Source of the DNA: Nakamurella lactea DSM 19367
Lineage (GTDB): Bacteria > Actinomycetota > Actinomycetes > Mycobacteriales > Nakamurellaceae
DNA: 64,000 nt
Assembly: GCF_000426645.1 (NCBI RefSeq)
Contig: NZ_AUFT01000001.1
Coordinates: 1 to 64,000, forward strand
Reading direction: 5' to 3'
Positions 33,605 to 42,232 of the stretch are shown here, one piece after another. The notes under the pieces were generated by a model that saw only the letters and a list, made by a program, of their open reading frames with translations, was not told where the DNA came from and did not search any database. Position 1 is the first letter of the stretch; each line of letters opens with the position of its first letter. The position numbers and the translations under genes are program-made.

Positions 33605-34462
33605 TCAGGTGCCGTCGGGATCGAACGGCACCGATTGCAGTACCGGCGGTTCGTTCTGCAGCACCGGCGGCTCGTCCGCGGCAGTTGGCCGCGCGGCGAT
33701 CAGTTGTACCGCTGGCTCGGTCGCCGAAGACTCGGGTTCCAGAGACTCGGGTTCCAGAGACTCGGGTTGCAGAAACTCGGGTTCCAGAGACTCGGTTCCG
33801 ACAGACTCCGGCACGGCAGCTGTCGGCTCGTCCGGCGGGGATTCGACGAGCGGCAGCGGATCGGGTACCGGTAGCGGGTCGGCGGCCGGTGCCGCCTTCC
33901 GCTGGTCGGGAACCGGCGACTTCGTCGGGTCGGGTGCCGTCGCCGTCGTCCGGTCGGGTACCGCCGGCTTCGTCAGATCGGGTCCCGTCGACTTCGTCAG
34001 GTCGGGCAACGGATCGGGCTCGGCCGACTCCGTGGTCAGTTGTTTCTCCTGTTGCGCGGTAACAGCCTCGGCCGGCCCGTTGGCCGACTGTGCCTTTTCG
34101 CCCGGCTTCGGGGCGCTCAACAGGTCCTTGTCCAGGCCGAGGAAGCCGGCAACCCCGCCGGCGGTCCCGGCACCGTCGCCGAGCAGACCCTTGCCCAGCA
34201 GGTTCTTCGGGTGGAGGTCTCGCAGGTCCTTGAGTTCCTGCAACTCCTTGAGCGACTGCAGTTCCTGGATCTGCCGGCGCATCTCGGCCAGCTCCGGCCC
34301 CAACTCGGAATTCAGCTGTTCCTGCGCACCCTGCGCCATCGTCCTGGCCTTGCGGAGCGAACTCGTCAGCCACTGCACGGCGACCGGGATCCGTTCCGGG
34401 CCCAGCACGAAGACCCCGATCACGACGATCAGCAGGATCTGGGTCCAGGAGAGGCCGAACAC
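33605..34462 (-). CDS. tatB: Sec-independent translocase subunit TatB with long repeat tail
   Basis: A 285-residue protein. MFGLSWTQILLIVVIGVFVLGPERIP is the single N-terminal helix and hinge of TatB, followed by the amphipathic helix (VQWLTSSLRKARTMAQGAQEQL) and a coiled, charged segment up to about residue 95. The rest is a Pro/Glu/Lys-rich tail with PDLTK-type repeats and a five-fold SLEPE repeat. With TatA and TatC (elsewhere) it exports folded proteins. GTG start. Follows htrA in the sigE-rseA-htrA-tatB order known from mycobacteria. Confidence 0.94.
   Translation of the reverse strand: MFGLSWTQILLIVVIGVFVLGPERIPVAVQWLTSSLRKARTMAQGAQEQLNSELGPELAEMRRQIQELQSLKELQELKDLRDLHPKNLLGKGLLGDGAGTAGGVAGFLGLDKDLLSAPKPGEKAQSANGPAEAVTAQQEKQLTTESAEPDPLPDLTKSTGPDLTKPAVPDRTTATAPDPTKSPVPDQRKAAPAADPLPVPDPLPLVESPPDEPTAAVPESVGTESLEPEFLQPESLEPESLEPESSATEPAVQLIAARPTAADEPPVLQNEPPVLQSVPFDPDGT
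33728..33800. repeat. 15-bp in-frame minisatellite in tatB
   Basis: About five copies of AGACTCGGGTTCCAG (33728-33742, 33743-33757, 33758-33772, 33773-33787, partial 33788-33800). They encode the repeated ESLEP unit of the TatB tail. Copy number can change without a frameshift. Confidence 0.85.
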
Positions 34463-34471
34463 GTCGCGAGC

Positions 34472-35902
34472 CTAACCCGCGGTCAGCGTGACGGTGACGG
34501 TCAGGTTCTTGCCGCCCCGCTTGAGGACCACCGGCACCGACTCCCCGACCTGGTGTTCCTGCACCGCGACCACCAGTTCGTCCGCGTTGCCCACCGCCCG
34601 GTCGCCCACCTTGGTGATCACGTCACCCTCGACGATGCCGGCCTTGGCTGCCGCGCTGCCGTCCTGCACGTTCTGCACCTGGGCGCCGTCGGTCGTCCCG
34701 TCGGTGGCCGACCGGGCGTTCACCCCGATGGTCGGGTGCACCACCTTCCCGGTCCGGATGATCTGCTCGGCGGTCGCCTTGGCGTCGTTGATCGGGATGG
34801 CGAAGCCGAGCCCGATCGACCCGCTCGCGGCACTGTCCCCGAGGGTGCGGATGGCAGTGTTGATGCCGATCACCGCACCCGCGGCATCGACCAGCGGGCC
34901 GCCCGAGTTGCCCGGATTCACGGCGGCATCGGTCTGCAGCGCGTCGATCACCGCGTTGGTGTCGGTGCCCTCGCCGGACAGTCGCACCGGGCGGTTCTTC
35001 GCCGAGACGATGCCGGTGGTCACGGTGCCCTGCAGCCCGAGCGGAGAGCCGATCGCGATCACCGTGTCCCCGACGGCGAGGGTGTCGGAGTTGCCGAGCT
35101 GGGCAACAGTCATGTTCTCCGTCTTGTCGACCTGGACCACCGCCAGGTCCGACTGCGGATCCCGGCCGACGATCGTGCCCGGCACCCTGGTGCCGTCGCT
35201 GAAGACCACCGAGAGCACTGCATCCTTGTCGGTGGCGGCCAGCGACACGACGTGGTTGTTGGTCAGGATGTGGCCCTGCGGGTCGATCACCACTCCCGAC
35301 CCGGTGTCGCCGGTGTCGCCGGTTCTGACCTCGAGCGAGACAACAGCGGGCACCACCTTGCCGGCGACCGCGGCGACCGAACCCGGCTCCCGGGCGATCG
35401 CCGGGCTCACCTGCGACAGCGTGTATTCCGGATCGGTGGCGCTGATCGGTACGGCGCGGCCCAGCAGGGCAACGATCAGCCCGCCGATCGCCCCCACCAC
35501 CAGCGCACCGACCGCCAACGAGACCAACGCCGACGGCCGCAGCCGATGGTCGAACAGCGCCTGCCGCAGGGTGAATCGTTGAACTGGTGGACGCTCCCGG
35601 TGCTCCGGTTCGGGCCGGTCCAGTGCCGGCGGCCCGAGGGTGACGCCGGCCTGCGGATCGCGCCACGGATCCTCCGGCTCCGCCGGTTCGGCGACCACCG
35701 GACCGGGCTCCGGGCGCCGCAATCCGGGGGTGGCCGGGTCCGGGCGACCGAACGCATCGACCAGCATCTCCGGCACCACAGCGCCCGTGCTGATCGGTTG
35801 CGGAGGCCGCTGGCCCCGCGGGGCGAACGATCCGTTGACCTGGCCGGGCCGACCGAACGCCGCTGCCGTCGCCGGATCGATCGGCGGCTTCGGTGAGCTC
35901 AT
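34472..35902 (-). CDS. htrA: Membrane-anchored HtrA/DegP serine protease with PDZ domain
   Basis: A 476-residue protease. A roughly 130-residue cytoplasmic Pro-rich N-terminus precedes one helix (LVSLAVGALVVGAIGGLIVALLG). The trypsin domain has His in LTNNHVVS, Asp in SDLAVVQVD and Ser in NPGNSGGPLV; a single PDZ domain (GVNARSATD... to the end) follows. The protease sits outside the membrane and cuts misfolded or regulatory proteins. Same order as mycobacterial sigE-rseA-htrA-tatB, where it is part of the SigE envelope-stress response. GCAGGAAGG lies upstream of the ATG. Confidence 0.96.
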   Translation of the reverse strand: MSSPKPPIDPATAAAFGRPGQVNGSFAPRGQRPPQPISTGAVVPEMLVDAFGRPDPATPGLRRPEPGPVVAEPAEPEDPWRDPQAGVTLGPPALDRPEPEHRERPPVQRFTLRQALFDHRLRPSALVSLAVGALVVGAIGGLIVALLGRAVPISATDPEYTLSQVSPAIAREPGSVAAVAGKVVPAVVSLEVRTGDTGDTGSGVVIDPQGHILTNNHVVSLAATDKDAVLSVVFSDGTRVPGTIVGRDPQSDLAVVQVDKTENMTVAQLGNSDTLAVGDTVIAIGSPLGLQGTVTTGIVSAKNRPVRLSGEGTDTNAVIDALQTDAAVNPGNSGGPLVDAAGAVIGINTAIRTLGDSAASGSIGLGFAIPINDAKATAEQIIRTGKVVHPTIGVNARSATDGTTDGAQVQNVQDGSAAAKAGIVEGDVITKVGDRAVGNADELVVAVQEHQVGESVPVVLKRGGKNLTVTVTLTAG

Positions 35903-36045
35903 CGAGTCTGGGGCCTTCCTGCGGCGGGGTTCGACAGGTGGTGCGGAAGCTGGGCTGCCGGCCGCCGGATTCCTGTCGATCCGGTCGGCGACGACCTAGG
36001 CAGGCTACGACACCCGCTCGGCGGAGGGTGGGCGATTGCCCGCGC

Positions 36046-36366
36046 TCAGCGTCGGCCGAACCGTGGGCGACGATCGGTCGGCAGCGGCGATTCCCGGGTG
36101 TCGGCCGGCAGGGCGATCGGGATCGACCGCAGCTGATCGAACAAGCTGCCCGGCATCTTCGGTGCCCAGGCGCTGCGCAGCAGATCCCTGGCGGCGGTCT
36201 GCTCGGCCACTTCGGCGGCGCAGGTCTCGCACCGGGCGACGTGGGCGGCCGCGCGCTGGTAGGCCACCATGCTCATCTCGCCGTCGGCGAAGGCGACCAC
36301 CGCGTCGAAATTCAGGTGATCGGCGAATACCTCGGAGAACCCGGAGGTCTCGAAGTAGAACGTCAT
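36046..36366 (-). CDS. rseA: ZAS-domain anti-sigma factor, RseA-like
   Basis: A 106-residue soluble protein. HVARCETC (about 41-48) is the zinc-binding anti-sigma (ZAS) HxxxCxxC motif, with the third His ligand in [18 protein letters not shown]. No membrane helix is present, and it is shorter than mycobacterial RseA. It should bind and hold the adjacent SigE-type factor; zinc oxidation or phosphorylation and proteolysis are typical release routes. Start overlaps the sigE stop (ATGA), so it is coupled. 143 bases separate it from htrA. Confidence 0.92.
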   Translation of the reverse strand: MTFYFETSGFSEVFADHLNFDAVVAFADGEMSMVAYQRAAAHVARCETCAAEVAEQTAARDLLRSAWAPKMPGSLFDQLRSIPIALPADTRESPLPTDRRPRFGRR

Positions 36367-36974
36367 CCCGTCGTCCTCTGCTGATCGTGCATCTGTCCGC
36401 GCTGTAACTCCTCGCGGGCGGCCCGGCGCTGTTCCAGGCCGGCCCGCAGGGCCTGCCGACCCCGATGGATACGGGATCGGACGGTGCCCATCTTCACCCC
36501 CAGGGTGGCGCCGATTTCCTCATAGGACAAGCCCTCGACGTCACACAGCACCACGGCGGCGCGGAAATCGGGCGGTAGTTCGTCCAGGGCAGCCTGCAGA
36601 TCGGGATCAAGATTGCTGGCGTCGAAGGCCTGCTCGGGCGACGGCTCCTGGCCGGCGATCCGGTCGGTGTCCTCGGGCAGCGCCTCCATCCGGATCCGGC
36701 TGCGCCTGCGCACCATGTCCAGGAAGACGTTGGTGGTGATCCGGTGCAGCCAACCCTCGAACGAGCCCGGTCGGAAGTTCTTCAGCGATCGGAACACCCG
36801 GATGAAGGTCTCCTGGGTGATGTCCTCGGCGTCGTGGGCGTTGCCGGACAGCCGGTAGGCAAGCCGGTACACCCGGTCGCCGTGGTCGCGCACAATGTCT
36901 TCCCACGGCGGTGGGGTCCAGTCCATGTCGATCCCCGAATCGGCTGCCAACGCTGTTCCTCTCAAGCCGGCCAC
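36363..36974 (-). CDS. sigE: ECF RNA polymerase sigma factor SigE
   Basis: A 203-residue sigma factor. Region 2: [25 protein letters not shown] and [31 protein letters not shown]; region 4: [45 protein letters not shown]. These are almost the mycobacterial SigE sequence. It drives envelope-stress genes and its own operon. Start uncertain: GTG 36974 has no ribosome site; TTG 36950 follows AGAGGAA at good spacing; ATG 36926 is also possible. Two palindromes lie just upstream. Confidence 0.95.
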   Translation of the reverse strand: MAGLRGTALAADSGIDMDWTPPPWEDIVRDHGDRVYRLAYRLSGNAHDAEDITQETFIRVFRSLKNFRPGSFEGWLHRITTNVFLDMVRRRSRIRMEALPEDTDRIAGQEPSPEQAFDASNLDPDLQAALDELPPDFRAAVVLCDVEGLSYEEIGATLGVKMGTVRSRIHRGRQALRAGLEQRRAAREELQRGQMHDQQRTTG

Positions 36975-37015
36975 GGGCGATCTCGCCCGCTGACGGTCCC
37001 ATTGTGGGCCGTCAG
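36974..37015. promoter_or_regulatory. Two adjacent palindromes between sigE and an O-methyltransferase gene
   Basis: CGGGCGA-TC-TCGCCCG (36974-36989) and CTGACGG-TCCCATTGTGGGC-CGTCAG (36990-37015, with an inner CCC/GGG) abut in the 90 bases between the divergent genes. They could be operators for sigE control or an mRNA leader structure. Confidence 0.5.
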
Positions 37016-37051
37016 TGTGTGAGTCGGCTGAGAATTTCGATCACGATCGGA

Positions 37052-37063
37052 TACCGTCGCTGG
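37052..37063 (+). promoter_or_regulatory. Leaderless promoter (-10 TACCGT) of the O-methyltransferase gene
   Basis: TACCGT at 37052-37057, six bases, then GTG at 37064. The same hexamer and spacing occur before the MOSC and corA genes in this window. Confidence 0.5.
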
Positions 37064-37690
37064 GTGTCCAACAGCCGGTCCTACGCAGAGTTCTTCGTCC
37101 CCGAGTCGGAGGCGGCGTCCGCCGCCCGAGCCCGCGCCGCCGATCTTGGCTGTACCCCGGTGGGCGCCGGTGCGGCGACCGCGCTGACCTTCCTGGCGGC
37201 GGCCGTCACCGCGCGCACCGCGGTCGAGATCGGCACCGGCGCCGGCGTCTCCGGGCTGGCGCTGTTCGCCGGGATGGCCGAGGACGGCATTCTCACCTCG
37301 ATCGACATCGAGGCGGAGAACCAGCGAGCGGCCAAACAGGCATTCACCGAAGGCGGTATCGCGCCTGGCCGCGCCCGGCTGATCAACGGCCGCGCCCTCG
37401 AGGTGCTCCCCCGGCTGACGGATGCCGCCTACGACCTGGTGCTGGTCGACGCCGCCAAGAACGAGTACGACCAGTACGTCGACGAGGCCATCCGGCTGCT
37501 CCGGGTCGGCGGCATCCTGGCCATCGACAACGCGCTGTGGCATGACAAAGTTGCCGACCCGACGCAACGCGACGCCGACACGGTCGTCCTGAGAGAGGTG
37601 GGCCGAACGGTCCGCGAGGACGAGCGATTGGTACCGGTAATGATTCCGTTGGGTGACGGGCTGTTGGCAGCCGTCAAAAAAGGCCTGTGA
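37064..37690 (+). CDS. SAM-dependent O-methyltransferase, Rv1220c type
   Basis: A 208-residue class I methyltransferase. TAVEIGTGAGVSGLALFAGM is the SAM-binding GxGxG loop, LTSIDIEAENQRAAKQ the ribose acid, and DLVLVDAAKNEYDQYVDEAIRLLRVGGILAIDNALW holds the metal-binding Asp/Asn of the COMT/CCoAMT group. Metal-dependent catechol-type O-methylation is likely; the substrate is unknown. The GTG was chosen because it sits six bases after a -10 box and the upstream residues look non-conserved. The stop overlaps the VanY-like start (GTGA). Confidence 0.92.
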   Translation: MSNSRSYAEFFVPESEAASAARARAADLGCTPVGAGAATALTFLAAAVTARTAVEIGTGAGVSGLALFAGMAEDGILTSIDIEAENQRAAKQAFTEGGIAPGRARLINGRALEVLPRLTDAAYDLVLVDAAKNEYDQYVDEAIRLLRVGGILAIDNALWHDKVADPTQRDADTVVLREVGRTVREDERLVPVMIPLGDGLLAAVKKGL

Positions 37691-38499
37691 GGCGGCGATT
37701 CGCCTCGCTGGTCGCGCTCGGTGTGACAGTGGGGTTGCTCGCCGTGCTGCCCGCCTGCAGCACCGACGCAGGGGCAACCGTGACGGTGACGCAGCAGGTT
37801 CCGCCGGCGCCGACGGTTCCGACGTCCGCCAACGCCCCGGAGGCCCAGCCGGACACCACGGCGTCGGAAACCACGGCGTCAGAAACCACGGCGGCAGAAA
37901 CCACGGCGGCAGAAACCACGGCCAGCGCGACCTCGACGCCGAAGCCGACCAGCTCGGCGGCGACCAGCACCTCGAAGCAGCGCACCTCGAAGAGCGCCAC
38001 CACGGCCGGCGACCCCGACCCCGGCTGGACGAACCCGACCACGAACGACCCGGACGTCAGCCGCGACGTGCCCGGGCCCGAGGGCGGTCGGAAGTGCGCC
38101 ACCGACGCCAAGTACTACGACGAGGCGCCGACCGGGATGCGGCCGGACGTGATCGCCGCCTGGCACCACTTCGAGAAGGTGGCCAACGCCCAAGGCATCA
38201 TCGTCTGCCTCAACGACGGCAAACGCAGTAGTGCACAGCAGCAGGCGCAGTACGACGAGTACGTCCAGGAGTACGGAAAGGACGTCGCCGATCAACTCGT
38301 GCTGTCGCCGGAGAAGTCCTCGCACGTCACCGGCAATGCGCTGGACGTCCAGCCGCAGGCGGCCTACCAGTTCCTGCAGTCGACCAAGGGCAGCCTCGGG
38401 CTGTGCCGGATCTACGACAACGAGCCGTGGCACTTCGAGTACGACGCCAAGTACTTCACCCAGGGTTGCCCGGCCCGGCTGCCGAAACCGGAGAACTGA
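37687..38499 (+). CDS. VanY-like D,D-carboxypeptidase lipoprotein
   Basis: A 270-residue protein. It has a lipoprotein signal (basic RRR start, hydrophobic helix, lipobox VLPAC with C24). A long Thr/Ser/Ala linker with TTASETTA repeats spans about 45-110. The peptidase domain (about 130-270) keeps the zinc motif SSHVTGNALDV and the second ligand in PWHFEYD of the VanY/LAS family, which trims peptidoglycan stem peptides. A Cys pair (VCLND, LCRIY) is probably a disulfide. GTG start overlaps the methyltransferase stop. Confidence 0.88.
   Translation: MRRRFASLVALGVTVGLLAVLPACSTDAGATVTVTQQVPPAPTVPTSANAPEAQPDTTASETTASETTAAETTAAETTASATSTPKPTSSAATSTSKQRTSKSATTAGDPDPGWTNPTTNDPDVSRDVPGPEGGRKCATDAKYYDEAPTGMRPDVIAAWHHFEKVANAQGIIVCLNDGKRSSAQQQAQYDEYVQEYGKDVADQLVLSPEKSSHVTGNALDVQPQAAYQFLQSTKGSLGLCRIYDNEPWHFEYDAKYFTQGCPARLPKPEN
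37856..37922 (+). repeat. 15-bp in-frame minisatellite in the VanY-like gene
   Basis: Four and a half copies of CCACGGCGTCAGAAA (37856-37870, 37871-37885, 37886-37900, 37901-37915, partial to 37922), encoding the ETTAS linker repeat. Later copies share a GCGGCAG variant, so the array has expanded by unequal copying. Confidence 0.88.
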
Positions 38500-38508
38500 T
38501 CGGCCCGG

Positions 38509-39732
38509 TCAGACGTCCACCCGGATGCCCTTGCCGACCACGGTGATGCCGGACGCGGTGACGGTGAACCGCTCCCGGTCGCGCTCGAGATCGACGCCGA
38601 CCGTCGCTCCGTCCGGGACCACGACGTTCTTGTCCAGGATGGCGTCCTTGACGGTGGCGTTCTGGCCGATCCGGACACCGGACATCACCACCGAGCCGGT
38701 GACCGTGCTGCCCTTCTGGATCCGCACGTCGGGTGAGATCACCGACGTCTCGATGTCGCCGCCGGAGATGATGGTGCCGGAACCGACCATCGAGTCCCTG
38801 GCCAGGCCACCCTCGACGAACTTGGCCGGCGGCCGCGGGATCTCGTAGCTCAGGATCGGCCAGTCGGCGTTGTACAGGTTGAAGATCGGGTGCACCGACA
38901 CCAGGTCCATGTGCGCGTCGCGGAACGAGTCGATGGTGCCGACGTCCCGCCAGTAACCGCGATCCCGGTCGGTCGCCCCTGGCACGTCGTTGCGGCTGAA
39001 GTCGTAGACCGACGCCCGCCCCTTGTCGACGAAGTTCGGAATGATGTTGCCGCCCATGTCGTGCATCGAGTTCTCGTCCGCCGCGTCGGTCCGCAGCATC
39101 TCGATCAGCGCCTCGGTGGTGAACACGTAGTTGCCCATCGAGGCATAGGAGACGCTCGGATCGTCGGCCACCGCCGGCGGATCTGACGGCTTCTCCAGGA
39201 ACTCGGTGATCCGGCGACCGCCGTCATCGGTCTTGATCACCCCGAAGGCCGAGGCCTCGTGCCTCGGCACCCGGATCCCGGCGACGGTGGCATCGGCACC
39301 CGAATCGATGTGGTCGGCGACCATCTGCGACGGGTCCATCCGGTAGACGTGATCGGCGCCGAAAACCACCAGGTAGTCAGGCTTGTCGTCGTAGACGAGG
39401 TTCAGGCTCTGGAAGATCGCGTCGGCGCTGCCGGTGTACCAACGCGGCCCGAGCCGCTGCTGCGCCGGTACCGGGGTGACGAAGTTGCCGAGCATCTGGC
39501 TCATCCGCCAGGTGGTCGAGATGTGCCGGTCGAGCGAGTGCGACTTGTACTGGGTGAGCACGCAGATCCGTAGGTAACCGGCGTTGACCAGGTTGGACAG
39601 GACGAAGTCGACGAGCCGGAAGTTGCCGCCGAAAGGCACGGCCGGTTTGGCCCGATCGGCAGTCAGCGGCCAGAGCCGCTTCCCCTCGCCGCCGGCAAGG
39701 ACAATTCCGAGAACTCGTGGTTTCCCAGCCAT
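38509..39732 (-). CDS. glgC: Glucose-1-phosphate adenylyltransferase
   Basis: A 407-residue enzyme making ADP-glucose from ATP and glucose-1-phosphate. [30 protein letters not shown] is the nucleotide-binding start; [15 protein letters not shown] and [11 protein letters not shown]-like [12 protein letters not shown] carry catalytic and substrate contacts. The C-terminal left-handed beta-helix is seen in repeated hexapeptides ([22 protein letters not shown]...). The start MAGKPRVLG matches family length; the longer frame to 39768 is unlikely. Divergent from glgA, as in mycobacteria. Confidence 0.97.
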   Translation of the reverse strand: MAGKPRVLGIVLAGGEGKRLWPLTADRAKPAVPFGGNFRLVDFVLSNLVNAGYLRICVLTQYKSHSLDRHISTTWRMSQMLGNFVTPVPAQQRLGPRWYTGSADAIFQSLNLVYDDKPDYLVVFGADHVYRMDPSQMVADHIDSGADATVAGIRVPRHEASAFGVIKTDDGGRRITEFLEKPSDPPAVADDPSVSYASMGNYVFTTEALIEMLRTDAADENSMHDMGGNIIPNFVDKGRASVYDFSRNDVPGATDRDRGYWRDVGTIDSFRDAHMDLVSVHPIFNLYNADWPILSYEIPRPPAKFVEGGLARDSMVGSGTIISGGDIETSVISPDVRIQKGSTVTGSVVMSGVRIGQNATVKDAILDKNVVVPDGATVGVDLERDRERFTVTASGITVVGKGIRVDV

Positions 39733-39812
39733 GATCGCGACCCTAGCCGCTGCTGTGCGGTGGGTCACTTCCGGCCCGCCGAACCGCCGCGCGATCTGTC
39801 AGGATGGCGCAC

Positions 39813-40985
39813 ATGCGCACCGCACTGCTCACCCGCGAGTTCCCACCCGACATCTACGGCGGGGCCGGGGTCCACGTCGACTACCTGGTCCGCGAACTGC
39901 GGAAGCTGATCGACGTCGACGTGCACGCCTTCGGTGACGATCGGCCAGGTGCGACCGGGCACCGGCCGGCAGCCGAGCTGGCCGCCGCGAACCCGGCGTT
40001 GTCGACGCTCAGCGTCGACCTGTCGATGGTGGCCGGCCTCGGCGGGGGGCCAGGCGACGGGCCGCCGGTGGAACTGGTGCACTCGCACACCTGGTACGCG
40101 AACATGGCCGGACTCTGGGCGAAGCTGCTCTACGACGTCCCGCACGTGGCGACCGCCCATTCGCTGGAACCGCGCCGGCCGTGGAAGGCCGAGCAACTCG
40201 GCGGCGGCTACCGGCTGTCCAGTTGGGCCGAGCGCACTGCGTACCTGGCCGCCGACGCGGTGGTGGCGGTGTCCGACGGGATGCGCGTCGACATCCTGGA
40301 CTGCTATCCGGAGCTGGATCCGGCGCGGGTCAAGGTGATCCGCAACGGGATCGACACCGAGATCTACTCCCCTGTCGAGGACCGCGATGTGCTGACCTCC
40401 CACGGCGTCGACCTGTCCGCGCCGATCGTCGCATTCGTCGGCCGGATCACCCGGCAGAAGGGCGTCAAGCATCTGATCGCCGCCGCCCACCAGTTCGCGC
40501 CCGGGGTGCAGCTGGTGCTCTGCGCCGGCGCCCCGGACACCCCCGAGATCGCCGCCGAGACCGAGGCGGCGGTGCATGCCCTGCAGGCCGCCCGCCCCGG
40601 TGTGTTCTGGCTGGACGGGATGCTGACGCTCGACCAGGTCAAACAGGTCTTGTCGGCGGCGACAGTCTTCTGCTGCCCCAGCGTCTATGAGCCGCTGGGC
40701 ATCGTGAACCTGGAGGCGATGGCCTGCAATACGGCGGTGGTCGCCAGCGACGTCGGCGGCATCCCGGAAGTGGTGGCGGATGGCGTCACCGGGTCGTTGG
40801 TGCACTACGACCCGGCGGACGAGGCCACCTTCGAGACCGACCTGGCGGCGGCCGTCAACGCGGTGATCGCCGATCAGGCGAAGGTGACCGGTTGGGGCGA
40901 GGCCGGACGACGCCGGGCCGTGGAAGCGTTCTCCTGGACCGCGGTGGCCGAGCAGACGGTGAGCCTGTATCGCTCGTTGCTCTGA
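39813..40985 (+). CDS. glgM: Glycogen/alpha-maltose-1-phosphate synthase, GT4
   Basis: A 390-residue GT-B glycosyltransferase. The start [25 protein letters not shown] is the donor-loop signature of the actinobacterial GlgA (renamed GlgM). [22 protein letters not shown] and the C-terminal [33 protein letters not shown] (E-x7-E motif) are intact. It transfers glucose from ADP-glucose, mainly to glucose-1-phosphate to make maltose-1-phosphate. An ATG at 39804 is possible, but homologs start at MR. CAGGAT lies seven bases upstream, which is consistent with a leaderless transcript. Confidence 0.95.
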   Translation: MRTALLTREFPPDIYGGAGVHVDYLVRELRKLIDVDVHAFGDDRPGATGHRPAAELAAANPALSTLSVDLSMVAGLGGGPGDGPPVELVHSHTWYANMAGLWAKLLYDVPHVATAHSLEPRRPWKAEQLGGGYRLSSWAERTAYLAADAVVAVSDGMRVDILDCYPELDPARVKVIRNGIDTEIYSPVEDRDVLTSHGVDLSAPIVAFVGRITRQKGVKHLIAAAHQFAPGVQLVLCAGAPDTPEIAAETEAAVHALQAARPGVFWLDGMLTLDQVKQVLSAATVFCCPSVYEPLGIVNLEAMACNTAVVASDVGGIPEVVADGVTGSLVHYDPADEATFETDLAAAVNAVIADQAKVTGWGEAGRRRAVEAFSWTAVAEQTVSLYRSLL

Positions 40986-41032
40986 CCTGCCTTACTACCC
41001 GGATATTGGCACGGGTCTGCTACGCCCAGGTC

Positions 41033-41061
41033 TTGACATTCCGGATGCCGACCACGACACT
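41033..41061 (+). promoter_or_regulatory. Sigma-70-type promoter of the G1-peptidase-like gene
   Basis: TTGACA (41033-41038), a 17-base spacer, then GACACT (41056-41061). The perfect -35 and the optimal spacing make this one of the clearest standard promoters in the window. It predicts a leader of about 35 bases before the ATG at 41102. Confidence 0.6.
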
Positions 41062-41101
41062 CTCTTCGAAATACGGGTCACAACGACCTGATGAGGTGAC
41101 G

Positions 41102-42211
41102 ATGCACATCCTGAAGTTGGGCGCTCGATTGACGTCGTCGGTCCTGATCGCAGCGTCAACTCTCACTCCGTCGTGGGCGGCGGCAGACGCGGTGGGACCT
41201 CCGAAGATTGACCTTGCGCAGGCATGCTTCGAAGGACAAACTCCGATCCCGTCGGGGCCGCTGCGAATTGAACCAGACGGTGGCCATTCATACCTCTACA
41301 CGACGCCCACGGGTGAATCGTTCACCCAACTCATGCCTCCGACATCGTTTGACCCGCTGAAGGCAAGCGATGACGCCCTTATCAGGTATGGCTACACACC
41401 ACGACCGGTCGACCCCGTTGAGCTAGATGCATGGCTCGCCGAGGCAGGGGGATATCGTCAAGCTGCGGACGAGGCCCCGATATTCTGCAAGATGCCCCGG
41501 CCCGATCCTTTCGCAGCAATTCCAAGCACCCACACTGCGACGACGTTCTGGTCCGGCGAGGAGAACACCGTTGGTGGTTACCAGAGGGCCGTAGGGGACT
41601 TCATTCAACCATCGGTCACAAATACAACCAATTCATCAATGCTCAACTGGGTTGGGCTGACTGGCAGTGGTTCAAAGCACGTCCTGATCCAGGCCGGGAC
41701 CGTGAACGAACCCGGAAACCCGTCTGTCGGATACCCCTTCTGGGAGTTGTACTGCACGTGGTCGCCGAGCTGCAACGGATACCAGCCAGACAAGCGTTAC
41801 ACAGCTACACACGGAACTCACGTGTCGATATCTGTCTCATATAATCCAGCAACCCACCTCTCCTACTACCACGTCCGTTTCAATAACGTTCTGCGAATCA
41901 ACGTTCAGTATTTAATCCCTGCGGGTTCGGTTTCAGGAGCGTCCGCATTGTACATAGGTGAGAGAGTTCTAGGGCCCCCGCAGCGAAACCTTCCGACATT
42001 CGCCCTGATGCAATGGCTCAATCTACGCACGTTTCCTGTATGGAATCAATCAACCTACACGTATTTCGGCGACCAGGCACACACCAACATCGAAATGTCC
42101 AAAAATGGCACCTTCTACACAGTCCCACCGTGTACCAATGCCAACATCCTGATGTATCCAACGCAGCAATCAAGGACTGGATTCTATAACGTGTTCTGTC
42201 GCGCCAGTTAG
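41102..42211 (+). CDS. Secreted G1 (glutamic endopeptidase)-like protein
   Basis: A 369-residue protein. Start MHILKLGARLTSSVLIAAST and SWAAADA give a Sec signal with cleavage near residue 28. DALIRYGYTPRPVDPVELDAWLA resembles the pro-region of bacterial G1 peptidases, TFWSGEENTVGGY the start of the beta-sandwich, NWVGLTGSGSKHVLIQAGT (182-200) the Gln strand (Q197), YPFWELYC the W-E strand and ASALYIGERVLGPPQRNLPTFALMQW (280-305) the Glu strand of the family. In fungal enzymes the latter reads AEWIVE; here the first Glu is Leu, so activity is uncertain. Codon use is clearly more AT-rich than that of neighbours, suggesting transfer. Confidence 0.62.
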   Translation: MHILKLGARLTSSVLIAASTLTPSWAAADAVGPPKIDLAQACFEGQTPIPSGPLRIEPDGGHSYLYTTPTGESFTQLMPPTSFDPLKASDDALIRYGYTPRPVDPVELDAWLAEAGGYRQAADEAPIFCKMPRPDPFAAIPSTHTATTFWSGEENTVGGYQRAVGDFIQPSVTNTTNSSMLNWVGLTGSGSKHVLIQAGTVNEPGNPSVGYPFWELYCTWSPSCNGYQPDKRYTATHGTHVSISVSYNPATHLSYYHVRFNNVLRINVQYLIPAGSVSGASALYIGERVLGPPQRNLPTFALMQWLNLRTFPVWNQSTYTYFGDQAHTNIEMSKNGTFYTVPPCTNANILMYPTQQSRTGFYNVFCRAS

Positions 42212-42232
42212 TTTCACCTGCATACGACCAAC

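Noticed and set aside
34040-35896. 618-codon plus-strand frame
   Set aside because: Antisense to tatB and htrA, whose catalytic motifs are intact.
36046-36366. Membrane anti-sigma substrate for the site-2 protease at 2.4-3.8 kb
   Set aside because: The RseA-like protein has no hydrophobic helix, so it cannot be a direct intramembrane substrate.
37861-37922. Short regular repeats that could be read as a CRISPR array
   Set aside because: 15-bp units without spacers, in frame with a Thr-rich linker of the VanY-like protein.
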